DNA of 18,892 nucleotides from Thermofilum sp. (GCA_020832965.1 JAJHRM010000020.1:1-18892); one strand, 5' to 3'; numbered from the stretch's first letter, positions 6,753 through 13,326 are shown. The notes: generated by a model not told the origin, from the letters alone. Translations and numbers: made by a program.

Positions 6753-7145
6753 ATTTAGCGCGCCCCGGCTTTTCGGGCGCCCCCTCCCGAGCCTGGACAT
6801 GGCTTCCCAGACCACCGCCTCCACCGCCCCGCACGGGTTGCACCCCCAGCCTCGCGCGCGGCTTGGCGCGTCAGCCCATCGCAGCCCTCAGCAGGTGCCA
6901 CACCAGCTCGCCCATCAGGTCGTAGAACTGTGGGGGGTGCATCCCGCGCGCGGGACCGAGGAGGGGGGTGAGGCTCCGCAAGGAGTAAACCCCATGACCC
7001 CGGAGTGCCCCCACAGCAAACGCTTGGGGCGCGATGAGACCGCCACCAACAAGGCGGAGATGAGGGTGCGCGCGCAACTCGTAGGCACGCAGTTGGCGCG
7101 CTACCCCGCGGCAAAAGGCGGGGCGGCGACTGGCGAGCGCTAAAT
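6753..7145. repeat. GC-rich 393-bp element with terminal inverted repeats
   Basis: The region between prs and hypF is far richer in G and C than its neighbours and is bounded by a perfect 9-bp inverted repeat: ATTTAGCGC at 6753-6761 and GCGCTAAAT at 7137-7145 (12 of 14 match if extended inward). The left end folds into a hairpin (GCGCCCCG 6760-6767 with CGGGCGC 6774-6780, loop TTTT-containing). The right end contains the hypF stop codon (TAG, 7140-7142), so the element abuts the gene without disrupting it. Inside, the minus strand keeps a protein-like frame that is similar to the remnant at 12509-12730. It has no transposase, so it could be a non-autonomous mobile element or a decayed member of a lineage-specific repeat family. 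That it moves is an inference; the boundaries and similarity are seen. Confidence 0.5.
6871..7143 (-). pseudogene. Decayed repeat-family reading frame inside the GC-rich element
   Basis: This minus frame is open across almost the whole element (about 90 codons) and ends in TGA at 6871. Its central part, RAHPHLRLVGGGLIAPQ followed by a GHGVYSL segment, aligns with CAHPPSARHLLDGMLLTAPR and CHGVCRL in the 12509-12730 remnant. Only TTG or GTG starts are available, no promoter or ribosome-binding site is seen, and the frame begins at the inverted-repeat edge, so I treat it as a remnant rather than an expressed gene. I do not recognise the family; repeated, decaying families such as the PaREP group described in Pyrobaculum are a loose analogy only. 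Confidence 0.35.
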
Positions 7146-9407
7146 GTAGCCTTGCAGAAAAGCGTAATAGATTTGTCCTGCGGAGATTCCATTATCACCC
7201 GGGGGTAGCTTCCTTGGCAGTATGATGCCTTCTGCGCCAAATACACTCCTCATGCCCTTAATTATTGGCGTGTTTACCGCTGCTCCTCCAGATACAAGCA
7301 GACTCCTGGCGCCTTCTTCCCTAGCTATCTCCGCTAATCTCCTCCCCAGGAGGAATTGCGCTGAGTATGCTACATCCCTGGGGCTGCTGTCTATTTCGCC
7401 TAAAAGAAGCTTAATGAGAAAATCGCTTGTTAGGACCACGCCCCCCTCAGCTTCTAACAAGCTATCCGAGATAAGGTTTCCACCGTAACTGTATTCCTCC
7501 AGCGTGATGGCTGGCTCGCCCTCGTAGCTTCTCTCCCAGGATACTCCCAGCGCAGCTGAGACTGCATCCAGAAAACGGCCAGCACTGCTAGACTTTACGC
7601 AGCTGTTTGCCTGTCTTGCTGCAAGTATCGCTTCGTGAAGACCGCCTGGAAGATACCTTTGTAAGCCATTCTCTTGAAAGATCTTCACGGCTTCTTCGGG
7701 TCCCAGTTCTCTTGCGAGTACTCCGAGAAGTATTCTCGCGGGGTAGTAAGCCGCTCTATCGCCCCCCGGTAGGGGCAGGTACTCTAGGTGGCCTAGCCTG
7801 TCATATGTGCCCTGCCCGACCCGCAGAACTTCCCCACCCCACACCTGGCCATCGTCGCCGTAGCCTACGCCATCTATGGCTATACCATAACCCTCAGCCA
7901 TTTGTCTCTCAAGCATCAATGCCGAAATGTGGGCAACGTGGTGTTGCACCTCTAAGACTTGCGTAGAGCACTTAGCAGCGACCTCCTCCGCAACGAGCCT
8001 GGAGGGGTAGGAGGGGTGCTTATCCGTAATCACTAGGGATTCGCACTCTCTCAAGCCGTAGGTTCTAATGAGGAAGGAGAGAGCTTCCTTCAAGAATTCG
8101 AGCGTCTCGAGGTTCTCGAGATCCCCTATGTGCTGTGTTGGAACTACGTATTTTTCAACGGCTATGCTTCCCGTATTCATTAAATAGGCGCCAGTGGCAA
8201 TAGCCGTACTTTTAACATTCCTCGGTAGAGTTAACCAGCGCGGAGCATATCCTCGGCTCCTGCGTATCATTACTGGCTGCCCGTCGGTGAACCTGACAAC
8301 GCTATCGTCAGCTCTGTTGACTATCCTCCTATTGTGCAGGAGGAAGTAGTCTGCTACGTTCCTCAGCTTCTCAAGCGCCTCCCCGTTTTCCTTGATTATC
8401 GGTTCACCACTTTCATTACCGCTAGTCATTACCAGGAATTTGTCCCTTGTTTCCACTAGTAGCATGTAGTGAAGAGCCGTGTACGGAAGCATGATGCCGA
8501 CTGTTCTAAGCTTTGGAGCGACGAGCTCTGATACTGCCCCAGCCTTTCTCGGGAGAATAACTATGGGTCTTGCAGGGCTTGCTAGAAGTTCCCTAGCTTT
8601 TGCGTCCAACTCGGCTATCTTTTCCGCCACCTCTAGGCTTAGAGCCATTAATGCAAAGGGCTTTGTAGGGCGCTTTTTGTACTTGCGCAGCCTAGCCAGA
8701 ACCCCGTCGTCCGTTGCTAGGCACGCTAGGTGGAATCCGCCTATTCCCTTCACTGCCACGATCTTCCCCTCATCAATCAATTTAGCTGCCTCCCGTATTG
8801 GATCCTCGACGTCGAGTTGCCCCCCACTGGAGTCTACCAGGAAGACTCTTGGACCACATGCTGGACACGAGATTCCCTGGATGTGGAACCTTCTCAGGTT
8901 GCTTGGGTCAGTATACTCCTTCGTGCATTCACTGCACAGTGGAAAGTCCCTCATTGAGGTGTTTTCTCTGTCGTATGGGGTTTTCTCGATCACTGTAAAC
9001 CTAGGCCCACACCAGGCACAGCTGTGAAAGGGGTATCTATACCACCTTGAAGCGGGGTCTAAAACCTCTCTAAGGCAATCATCGCAAATGCCGAAGTCGG
9101 GCGGGATCATCGAGAGCTTGGTAATGCTCGTGCCACTCTTCAATATGCTGAAAGATTTATACCCCTTCGGCTCTTTCTCCTCTACATGTACTTCTTCCAG
9201 CTCTGCTGCCCTCGGAGTACTGGTCTTTAGCTCGTGAAGGAAGTTCTCCACACTTGTCCCCTCCCCCTCAACCCAGATCTCAACCTCGCTTCCTCCTAAA
9301 TTCACAACATACCCTTTGAGGCCGTGCTTCTCTGCAAGCCTGTAAACATGAGGCCTAAAGCCAACGCCTTGAACGATCCCAGATACTCTTATCCTCAGAG
9401 CATGCAT
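7140..9407 (-). CDS. hypF: Carbamoyltransferase HypF ([NiFe]-hydrogenase maturation)
   Basis: HypF makes the carbamoyl group used as precursor of the CN ligands of the [NiFe] centre and passes it to HypE. All domains of the 755-residue family are present: acylphosphatase (1-90, GIVQGVGFRP); two zinc fingers with Cys pairs 108/111, 130/133 and 158/161, 181/184; a YrdC-like domain (about 205-385, VKGIGGFHLAC, MTSGNESGEPI, HNRRIVNRADDSVVRF, IRRSRGYAPR); and a Kae1-like domain with the HHVAH metal motif (489-493), AIDGVGYGDDG and SGGAAVNTPI. The ATG at 9407 lies about 26 nt after a TATA-like box, so the mRNA is probably leaderless. The gene is alone: no other hyp or hydrogenase gene is in the window. 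Its stop codon lies inside the terminal repeat of the GC-rich element, yet the C-terminus looks normal. Confidence 0.96.
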   Translation of the reverse strand: MHALRIRVSGIVQGVGFRPHVYRLAEKHGLKGYVVNLGGSEVEIWVEGEGTSVENFLHELKTSTPRAAELEEVHVEEKEPKGYKSFSILKSGTSITKLSMIPPDFGICDDCLREVLDPASRWYRYPFHSCAWCGPRFTVIEKTPYDRENTSMRDFPLCSECTKEYTDPSNLRRFHIQGISCPACGPRVFLVDSSGGQLDVEDPIREAAKLIDEGKIVAVKGIGGFHLACLATDDGVLARLRKYKKRPTKPFALMALSLEVAEKIAELDAKARELLASPARPIVILPRKAGAVSELVAPKLRTVGIMLPYTALHYMLLVETRDKFLVMTSGNESGEPIIKENGEALEKLRNVADYFLLHNRRIVNRADDSVVRFTDGQPVMIRRSRGYAPRWLTLPRNVKSTAIATGAYLMNTGSIAVEKYVVPTQHIGDLENLETLEFLKEALSFLIRTYGLRECESLVITDKHPSYPSRLVAEEVAAKCSTQVLEVQHHVAHISALMLERQMAEGYGIAIDGVGYGDDGQVWGGEVLRVGQGTYDRLGHLEYLPLPGGDRAAYYPARILLGVLARELGPEEAVKIFQENGLQRYLPGGLHEAILAARQANSCVKSSSAGRFLDAVSAALGVSWERSYEGEPAITLEEYSYGGNLISDSLLEAEGGVVLTSDFLIKLLLGEIDSSPRDVAYSAQFLLGRRLAEIAREEGARSLLVSGGAAVNTPIIKGMRSVFGAEGIILPRKLPPGDNGISAGQIYYAFLQGYI

Positions 9408-9429
9408 TCTAGGGGTTCACGTTGCCAAG

Positions 9430-9440
9430 AAAATAAGCTT
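9430..9440 (-). promoter_or_regulatory. TATA-like box of hypF
   Basis: Minus-strand AAGCTTATTTT is centred about 26 nt upstream of the hypF ATG at 9407, fitting a leaderless transcript. The 230-bp divergent region to the M28 gene also holds a GTAGC / GCTAC inverted pair around a GCGCGC core near 9487-9505, of unknown meaning. Confidence 0.45.
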
Positions 9441-9604
9441 TCCGCGAGGCATTCTTCTCTTTGACAGGAATTTAGAGCAATTGTAGTAGCTGGGCGCGCG
9501 CTACGCTTGCTACCTTGCATAAGCTACGGCTTAAGGTTTCCCGTGAAAGAAGTAATGCGCTGGTCATCTGGGAAAACTTTTTGTCCGATATGATTACACG
9601 AAAA

Positions 9605-9613
9605 ACATATGTA
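9605..9613 (+). promoter_or_regulatory. Possible TATA box of the M28 aminopeptidase gene
   Basis: ACATATGTA lies 25-33 nt before the ATG at 9638, the position expected for a leaderless gene. The match to an archaeal TATA box is only moderate. Confidence 0.35.
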
Positions 9614-9637
9614 TCTCGTTGAGCGCCCTTTTCCTTC

Positions 9638-10882
9638 ATGGAAAAATTTGACTACACCTACGCTTATAGTCTGGCTGTAACCCTATCTAAGCAGCCCAGG
9701 TTTACTGGCACTGATGGAGAGAGGCATTCAAGGGAGTTAATTGCCAAGGAGCTTGAAAAATTCGGCTATCATCCATCCATGGAAAAATTCTCTGTGAAGA
9801 CCTATGACGTCGTGGAGTCAGAGCTCTCGATTGTTGAGCCCTACTACAAGAGGCTTGAGTGCAGCGTGCTTGGTTTCAGCGGCGAAACTCCATTAGAGGG
9901 GGTTGAGGGGGATGTAGTCTACATCGAGAACGTGGACAGCGTTCTCGTCCCCGAGGGCGTGGGCTGGATCGGCTTGGTTTCTCAGCGTCCCTCGAAAGAG
10001 CTCTGGAAAAAGCTGATTGGAAAAGCTCGAGGATTAATCATTGTTGAGGGTTCTCCCTACAGGGAGCTTAGCAGAGTCGCCGTCCCCTATGAGTGGAGGG
10101 AGAGGATCGGCTCGCTTCCAAGCGTCTATGTAAGGTACAATGACGCTTACGAGTTGTTGTCCGCGAAAAAGGTGAGGCTGAAGGTTGTTCAGAGCTACAG
10201 GGACGTTGAAGCATGCAACATATTTGCTACACTTGAGGGGTATAAGTACCCCGACGAGGTAATATACCTCACATCACACTACGACAGTGTTCAGGGCGTA
10301 CCAGGTGCAACCGATAACGCTGGAGGCACTGCCCTAGTCCTGGCTCTTGCAAAGGCTCTCTTGGGTTTTAAGCCCAAGAGAACAATTCGATTTGCATTCT
10401 TCGGGGCAGAGGAGCTCGGTTTACGTGGCTCACTCTTCCATGTGAACTCTTTAAGCGACGACGAAAAGAAGAAGATAAAAGCGGTGATAAACCTTGACGT
10501 CCATGGAGGAATTTTTGGCACGTCGTCTGCGATAGTGAGCGGTGCTAAGAGCCTTAGGTACTACGTAGAGGGGCTAGCTAAGCGTGTTGGCGTTAATCTC
10601 AGCATTTCTGAGGACATAATGAGCAGTGATGGCTCGTCCTTCGTTAAGCACGGCATACCAGCAGTCAACCTGTACAGAGCCGGCGGCTCGGGCGTAGACA
10701 TTCACACTGTTAGGGACGAGCCTAAGCACCTGCACCCAGTAGCTTTCAAGACCATAGGCTATTTTACCATGCTTCTTCTAGAGGAAATCCTTAACGCTGA
10801 AGAGATTCCCTTCGAGAGAGAAATTCCCGAAGATATACGGAGGAGGGTTGAGGAGTACTTTTCAAAAAGGCTGGGCGCCTAG
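9638..10882 (+). CDS. M28-family zinc aminopeptidase
   Basis: Two-zinc exopeptidase of 414 residues. The ligands of the M28 fold are all visible: His214 (SHYDSV), bridging Asp226 (GATDNAGG), the catalytic/ligand Glu pair 258-259 (FGAEELGLRGS), Asp287 (NLDVHG) and His356 (DIHTVRDE). A stretch of about 110 residues between the N-terminal region and the catalytic core (about 80-190) resembles the PA-like insertion of this family. There is no signal peptide or membrane segment, so it probably acts in the cytoplasm on peptides released by other proteases. The 3' end overlaps the converging thiI gene by 21 nt. A decayed fragment of a close paralogue lies on the other side of thiI at 12389-12516, in the same orientation. 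Confidence 0.88.
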   Translation: MEKFDYTYAYSLAVTLSKQPRFTGTDGERHSRELIAKELEKFGYHPSMEKFSVKTYDVVESELSIVEPYYKRLECSVLGFSGETPLEGVEGDVVYIENVDSVLVPEGVGWIGLVSQRPSKELWKKLIGKARGLIIVEGSPYRELSRVAVPYEWRERIGSLPSVYVRYNDAYELLSAKKVRLKVVQSYRDVEACNIFATLEGYKYPDEVIYLTSHYDSVQGVPGATDNAGGTALVLALAKALLGFKPKRTIRFAFFGAEELGLRGSLFHVNSLSDDEKKKIKAVINLDVHGGIFGTSSAIVSGAKSLRYYVEGLAKRVGVNLSISEDIMSSDGSSFVKHGIPAVNLYRAGGSGVDIHTVRDEPKHLHPVAFKTIGYFTMLLLEEILNAEEIPFEREIPEDIRRRVEEYFSKRLGA

Positions 10883-12328
10883 CTTTTTAGACAGAGCTCT
10901 GTATCCGCCTTTAAGGCTCCAAGCCTTGTATCCAAGTTTCCTCAACATGTGGGCGGCCTCACGGCTAAGCCCACCCTCATCACATATAAGGATGTATTTC
11001 TTGCTGGGGTCGAGCTTCACAGCTGCTAAAGGCAGATCAGCAAAATCGATGTTTATGCTTCCAGGTACATGCCCTTCTAAATACTTCTCTGGGGGTCTAA
11101 GGTCGATAACGACGCTGTCAGAACTGATGATGCTTACCTCTATATCCTCCTCCAGTTTTTCTTCTTTGGGGCTGAAGATTCTCAGGTCTATCTCCCTTAT
11201 ACTGGAAAGCACCTTGTCGAAGACTGTCTTGTCAACCTTCTCCTCTTCTCTTATAACTTCCTCGAGTCTGCTCCTCGTACGTGGGTGCACCGAATACACT
11301 CCACAGATCTCCTTGACCCTGGCGCTAGCCTCATACGTGCCTATCTCCCTTGCAATGGAAATTATCTCCTCCTTGTCCATCCCTATGAGTGGTCTATATA
11401 TTGGTATCGAGGCGGCAACCGAAGACGAGTAGAGGTTTTCCAGTGTCTGCGAAGAAACCTGTCCCAGGCTCTCGCCAGTAACTATTCCGAGAGCATTTAT
11501 CTTCCTGGCAATATATTCGGCAGTCCTATACATGTATCTTTTTAGCAGGACGCCCATGAGTCCTGGGTCCACTTTTCCTCTCAGCTCTTTGAGTAGAGGT
11601 TTAAAGTCAGCGACATAGAGTTTCGGCGAATATCCGTAGCTCCAGTTGTCCACCAGTATCTTTGCTACAGAAGCTACGAGTTTCTCGGTAAGCTCGCCTG
11701 CCATATTGCAAAACACGTAGTGAACCTCCGCGCCCCTCTTAAGCATAAACCAGGCAGCAACGATGGAGTCAAAGCCTCCCGAAACAAGAGCCACTACCCT
11801 CCCCTCTGTTCCCACTGGAAGCCCGCCATACGCTCTTACCACGTCCGTGAATAGGTACGCCTTGTCCCCCCTAATCTCAACGTGGACAGTGAGTTCTGGA
11901 TTCTCCAAGTCTACCCCCCTGGAGCACGGGTAGAGTCTTGCTCCGACCTCTCTGGCCACATCCATGGAGGTAAAGGTATGGGATCCCGTCCTCCTAGCCC
12001 TTACTGCAAAGGTCTTGCCCTTTACCTTGTCACAGAACATGCGGTACGCAGTCTCCACTATTTCCTCCAGTGTTTCAAACTCGAACTTCACTGCGTTGGA
12101 AATAGACGTAATTCCGAAGATCCTGCGTAGAACCTCTATCGCCTCTGAGGAAGAATAAACATATATGCGTCCATACCCCCTCCTAACTTCGCCCTGTAAA
12201 CCATGAAGCCTTAAGGCTTCCTTCATGTTTGCAACGAGCTTCTTCTCGAACCTATCTCTGGACCTCTCCCCCTTAATGGTTATTTCTCCCAGCCTAACTA
12301 TCAACACGTTCCTCGTCTTGCCCTCCAT
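10862..12328 (-). CDS. thiI: tRNA 4-thiouridine synthase ThiI with C-terminal rhodanese domain
   Basis: Transfers sulfur to U8 of tRNA (4-thiouridine) and can also feed thiazole synthesis. Domain order in 488 residues: N-terminal ferredoxin-like domain and THUMP (about 5-165), PP-loop ATPase with SGGFDS (183-188), GESLGQVSSQTLENL (285-299), IYRPLIGMDKEEI, and a rhodanese-like domain (about 395-485) with ICDEGGLS, whose Cys449 sits at the persulfide position. Cys342 in EICGVYS matches the second catalytic cysteine of the E. coli enzyme (Cys344). This is therefore the bacterial-style two-cysteine architecture; many archaeal ThiI proteins lack the rhodanese part. The ATG at 12328 is preceded by a TATA-like TAAAAATATAATA. 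The 3' end overlaps the M28 gene tail to tail. Confidence 0.93.
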   Translation of the reverse strand: MEGKTRNVLIVRLGEITIKGERSRDRFEKKLVANMKEALRLHGLQGEVRRGYGRIYVYSSSEAIEVLRRIFGITSISNAVKFEFETLEEIVETAYRMFCDKVKGKTFAVRARRTGSHTFTSMDVAREVGARLYPCSRGVDLENPELTVHVEIRGDKAYLFTDVVRAYGGLPVGTEGRVVALVSGGFDSIVAAWFMLKRGAEVHYVFCNMAGELTEKLVASVAKILVDNWSYGYSPKLYVADFKPLLKELRGKVDPGLMGVLLKRYMYRTAEYIARKINALGIVTGESLGQVSSQTLENLYSSSVAASIPIYRPLIGMDKEEIISIAREIGTYEASARVKEICGVYSVHPRTRSRLEEVIREEEKVDKTVFDKVLSSIREIDLRIFSPKEEKLEEDIEVSIISSDSVVIDLRPPEKYLEGHVPGSINIDFADLPLAAVKLDPSKKYILICDEGGLSREAAHMLRKLGYKAWSLKGGYRALSKKLGAQPF

Positions 12329-12362
12329 CTATGGCTCAGCTAAAAATAGCATTGCGACCTTG

Positions 12363-12375
12363 TATTATATTTTTA
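12363..12375 (-). promoter_or_regulatory. Possible TATA box of thiI
   Basis: Minus-strand TAAAAATATAATA is centred about 41 nt before the thiI ATG, predicting a leader of about 15 nt. A second A/T-rich site (CTATTTTTAG, 12341-12351) is too close to the start codon to serve a leaderless mRNA. Confidence 0.35.
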
Positions 12376-12388
12376 GACCTGCGTGCGC

Positions 12389-12516
12389 GTTAAACATGGC
12401 ATACCAGCAGTAAACCTCTATAGGGCAAGCGGTTCAGGCGCGGACATACATACAATAAGAGACAGCGCATTACATCTCACCCAATTGCATTTAAGACCAT
12501 TGGCTATTTTACGCTA
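12389..12516 (+). pseudogene. Fragment of a second M28 aminopeptidase gene, frameshifted
   Basis: The frame from 12389 reads VKHGIPAVNLYRASGSG, then ADIHTIRDS, and after a one-base deletion near 12474-12480 continues as HPIAFKTIGYFTL. It matches residues 336-379 of the intact M28 peptidase at 9638-10882 at about four fifths of positions by eye, including the zinc-ligand His of DIHT, while the DNA differs at roughly three bases in ten. It is therefore an old paralogue, not a recent copy. Nothing upstream of codon 336 and nothing after codon 379 survives. The fragment ends where the repeat-family remnant begins (about 12511-12517). It has the same orientation as the intact gene, with thiI in between. 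Confidence 0.85.
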
Positions 12517-12730
12517 AGCGCACGCCCTCGCCGCGGTAGAACCACATCTTCTTGTACCCCCTTTCTGTGACCGAAAATTTGTGGTGGTAGTGGGCCGCCG
12601 CGAGGCGGCAGACCCCATGGCACTCCAAGCCCCAGAGCAGCACGCGGGGCGCGGTGAGGAGCATCCCGTCCAACAAGTGACGGGCGCTAGGAGGATGCGC
12701 GCATCTATGGCTTAGTCTAAATGTAAGCAA
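12509..12730 (-). pseudogene. Remnant related to the 6753-7145 element
   Basis: A minus frame of 73 codons from a TTG at 12730 to a TAA at 12509. Its first part (CAHPPSARHLLDGMLLTAPR, then WGLECHGVCRL) aligns with the frame inside the GC-rich element, and shared DNA words include CTTGTTGG, CGCGCCCC and CATGGGGT in the same order. The rest (HYHHKFSVTERGYKKMWFYR) has no counterpart there. The right edge shares CTAAATGTA with the right edge of the other element. No ATG start or promoter is seen. I infer a decayed member of a repeated family, inserted into or recombined with the M28 fragment. Family unknown. A short expressed gene cannot be excluded because the frame is intact. Confidence 0.4.
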
Positions 12731-12735
12731 TTTAC

Positions 12736-12746
12736 TTATATATTAC
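12736..12746 (+). promoter_or_regulatory. TATA box of the small membrane protein gene
   Basis: CTTATATATTA lies 22-32 nt upstream of the ATG at 12768, among the best TATA matches in the window, predicting a leaderless or near-leaderless transcript. Confidence 0.6.
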
Positions 12747-12767
12747 AGTTTCCAGTTTTTACTAGGT

Positions 12768-12917
12768 ATGGGCGAAATCGTACTCGGAACAATGGACTTC
12801 GTCCTACTCGTCATTGGAACAGTTGCACTTATCTTACTCCTCATAGTCTTCGCAATGGAGTACCACTACTGGAGACTTAAAAGACAGTTGAGCAAGATGA
12901 TAGTCAAGGCCGGATGA
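12768..12917 (+). CDS. 49-residue single-pass membrane protein, unknown function
   Basis: Short frame from ATG at 12768 to TGA at 12915-12917. The translation begins MGEIVLGTMD, has one strongly hydrophobic helix at about residues 11-29 (ILLLIVFA at its end), then EYHYWRLKRQL and a basic tail ending in MIVKAG. The charge distribution (acidic or neutral before, Arg/Lys after the helix) predicts N-terminus outside and C-terminus inside. The TATA box about 27 nt upstream, the clean helix and the absence of frame damage argue that it is expressed even though it is too short for usual gene-calling thresholds. I do not recognise a family; candidates include a small subunit of a membrane complex or a regulatory microprotein, neither shown. 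An overlapping minus frame (12834-13040) lacks such support. Confidence 0.65.
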   Translation: MGEIVLGTMDFVLLVIGTVALILLLIVFAMEYHYWRLKRQLSKMIVKAG

Positions 12918-12924
12918 CCACGCG

Positions 12925-12935
12925 ATAAATTTAAG
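12925..12935 (+). promoter_or_regulatory. TATA box of the C/D box RNA
   Basis: ATAAATTTAAG is centred about 26 nt before position 12957, which is 6 nt upstream of the first box C of the predicted guide RNA. The spacing supports an independent transcript. Confidence 0.5.
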
Positions 12936-12956
12936 TCTTAATCCTCTACATGTAAC

Positions 12957-13017
12957 TGTGCAATGACGAGATGAACCCGATCGTGATGACGTGACGATGG
13001 CCGTCGCTTCTGAGTAA
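12957..13017 (+). ncRNA. Probable archaeal C/D box guide RNA (2'-O-methylation)
   Basis: The layout fits a double-guide C/D sRNA: box C ATGACGA (12963-12969), 13-nt guide (12970-12982), box D' GTGA (12983-12986), 4-nt spacer, box C' GTGACGA (12991-12997), 12-nt guide TGGCCGTCGCTT (12998-13009), box D CTGA (13010-13013). Guide lengths of 12-13 nt and a 4-nt D'-C' spacer match the strict spacing of archaeal sRNAs. Both C boxes have C where the consensus RUGAUGA has U, and D' is one base off CUGA, so the boxes are imperfect; only box D is perfect. A consensus GTGATGA also occurs at 12983-12989 but would give wrong spacings. A TATA box is correctly placed upstream. By the box D plus 5 rule the D guide would direct methylation of the G in a target reading AAGCGACGGCCA. 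The target was not identified. Confidence 0.5.
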
Positions 13018-13032
13018 AACCGTAGCTGATAC

Positions 13033-13296
13033 CTAGGCAACGAGCACCTTGCTCCCTAGGGCCTGCCCCGGCAAGTGGTGGTCAAAGTAGGCGATGACCC
13101 TTCCTCTCCTACCGTGCATCCTTACTATTCTTCCAACGAACTTTCTACCTGTCACAGGGTGTGTCCAGACAACCTTCCTTCCAATGACTCTAAAGGCGTC
13201 TCTGTAGCTTATACCCTTCAGCTCTACTAGTACCTGCCTGGGATAGTACCTGTTCATCCCGCGCTTGAAGGATACTATGTATCCTTCCAAGCGCAT
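13033..13296 (-). CDS. rpl35ae: Large-subunit ribosomal protein eL33 (L35Ae)
   Basis: Ribosomal protein of 87 residues with the family pattern: EGYIVSFKRGMNRYYPRQVL, an IGRKVVWTHPVTGRKFVG core with the conserved Lys-Val-Val-Trp, RIVRMHGRRGRVIAYF and the C-terminal LPGQALGSKV. It is a single SH3-like barrel protein binding 23S rRNA, found in eukaryotes and part of the Archaea. I choose the ATG at 13296 over the GTG directly before it (13299). A GATAAAAATC box (13327-13336) gives a leader of about 10 nt. It is transcribed alone and converges on the guide RNA. Confidence 0.93.
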   Translation of the reverse strand: MRLEGYIVSFKRGMNRYYPRQVLVELKGISYRDAFRVIGRKVVWTHPVTGRKFVGRIVRMHGRRGRVIAYFDHHLPGQALGSKVLVA

Positions 13297-13326
13297 CACC
13301 GAACAGGTAGTATTTACTCTCCCCAG

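Noticed and set aside
6755..7246. Minus frame of 163 codons across the GC-rich element and the hypF 3' end
   Set aside because: Overlaps hypF in another frame and has the Arg/Pro/Gly/Cys-rich composition of an out-of-frame GC-rich sequence; the frame ending at 6871 is the protein-like one.
8479..9027. Plus-strand frame of 182 codons opposite hypF
   Set aside because: Lies fully within the YrdC and zinc-finger coding region of hypF; no motif or promoter.
10848..11432. Plus-strand frame of 194 codons opposite thiI
   Set aside because: Antisense shadow of the ThiI PP-loop and rhodanese regions; Ser/Leu-rich and without motifs.
12834..13040. Minus frame of 68 codons opposite the microprotein and the guide RNA
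   Set aside because: No promoter, implausible composition, and the plus strand has both a TATA-driven membrane protein and C/D boxes.
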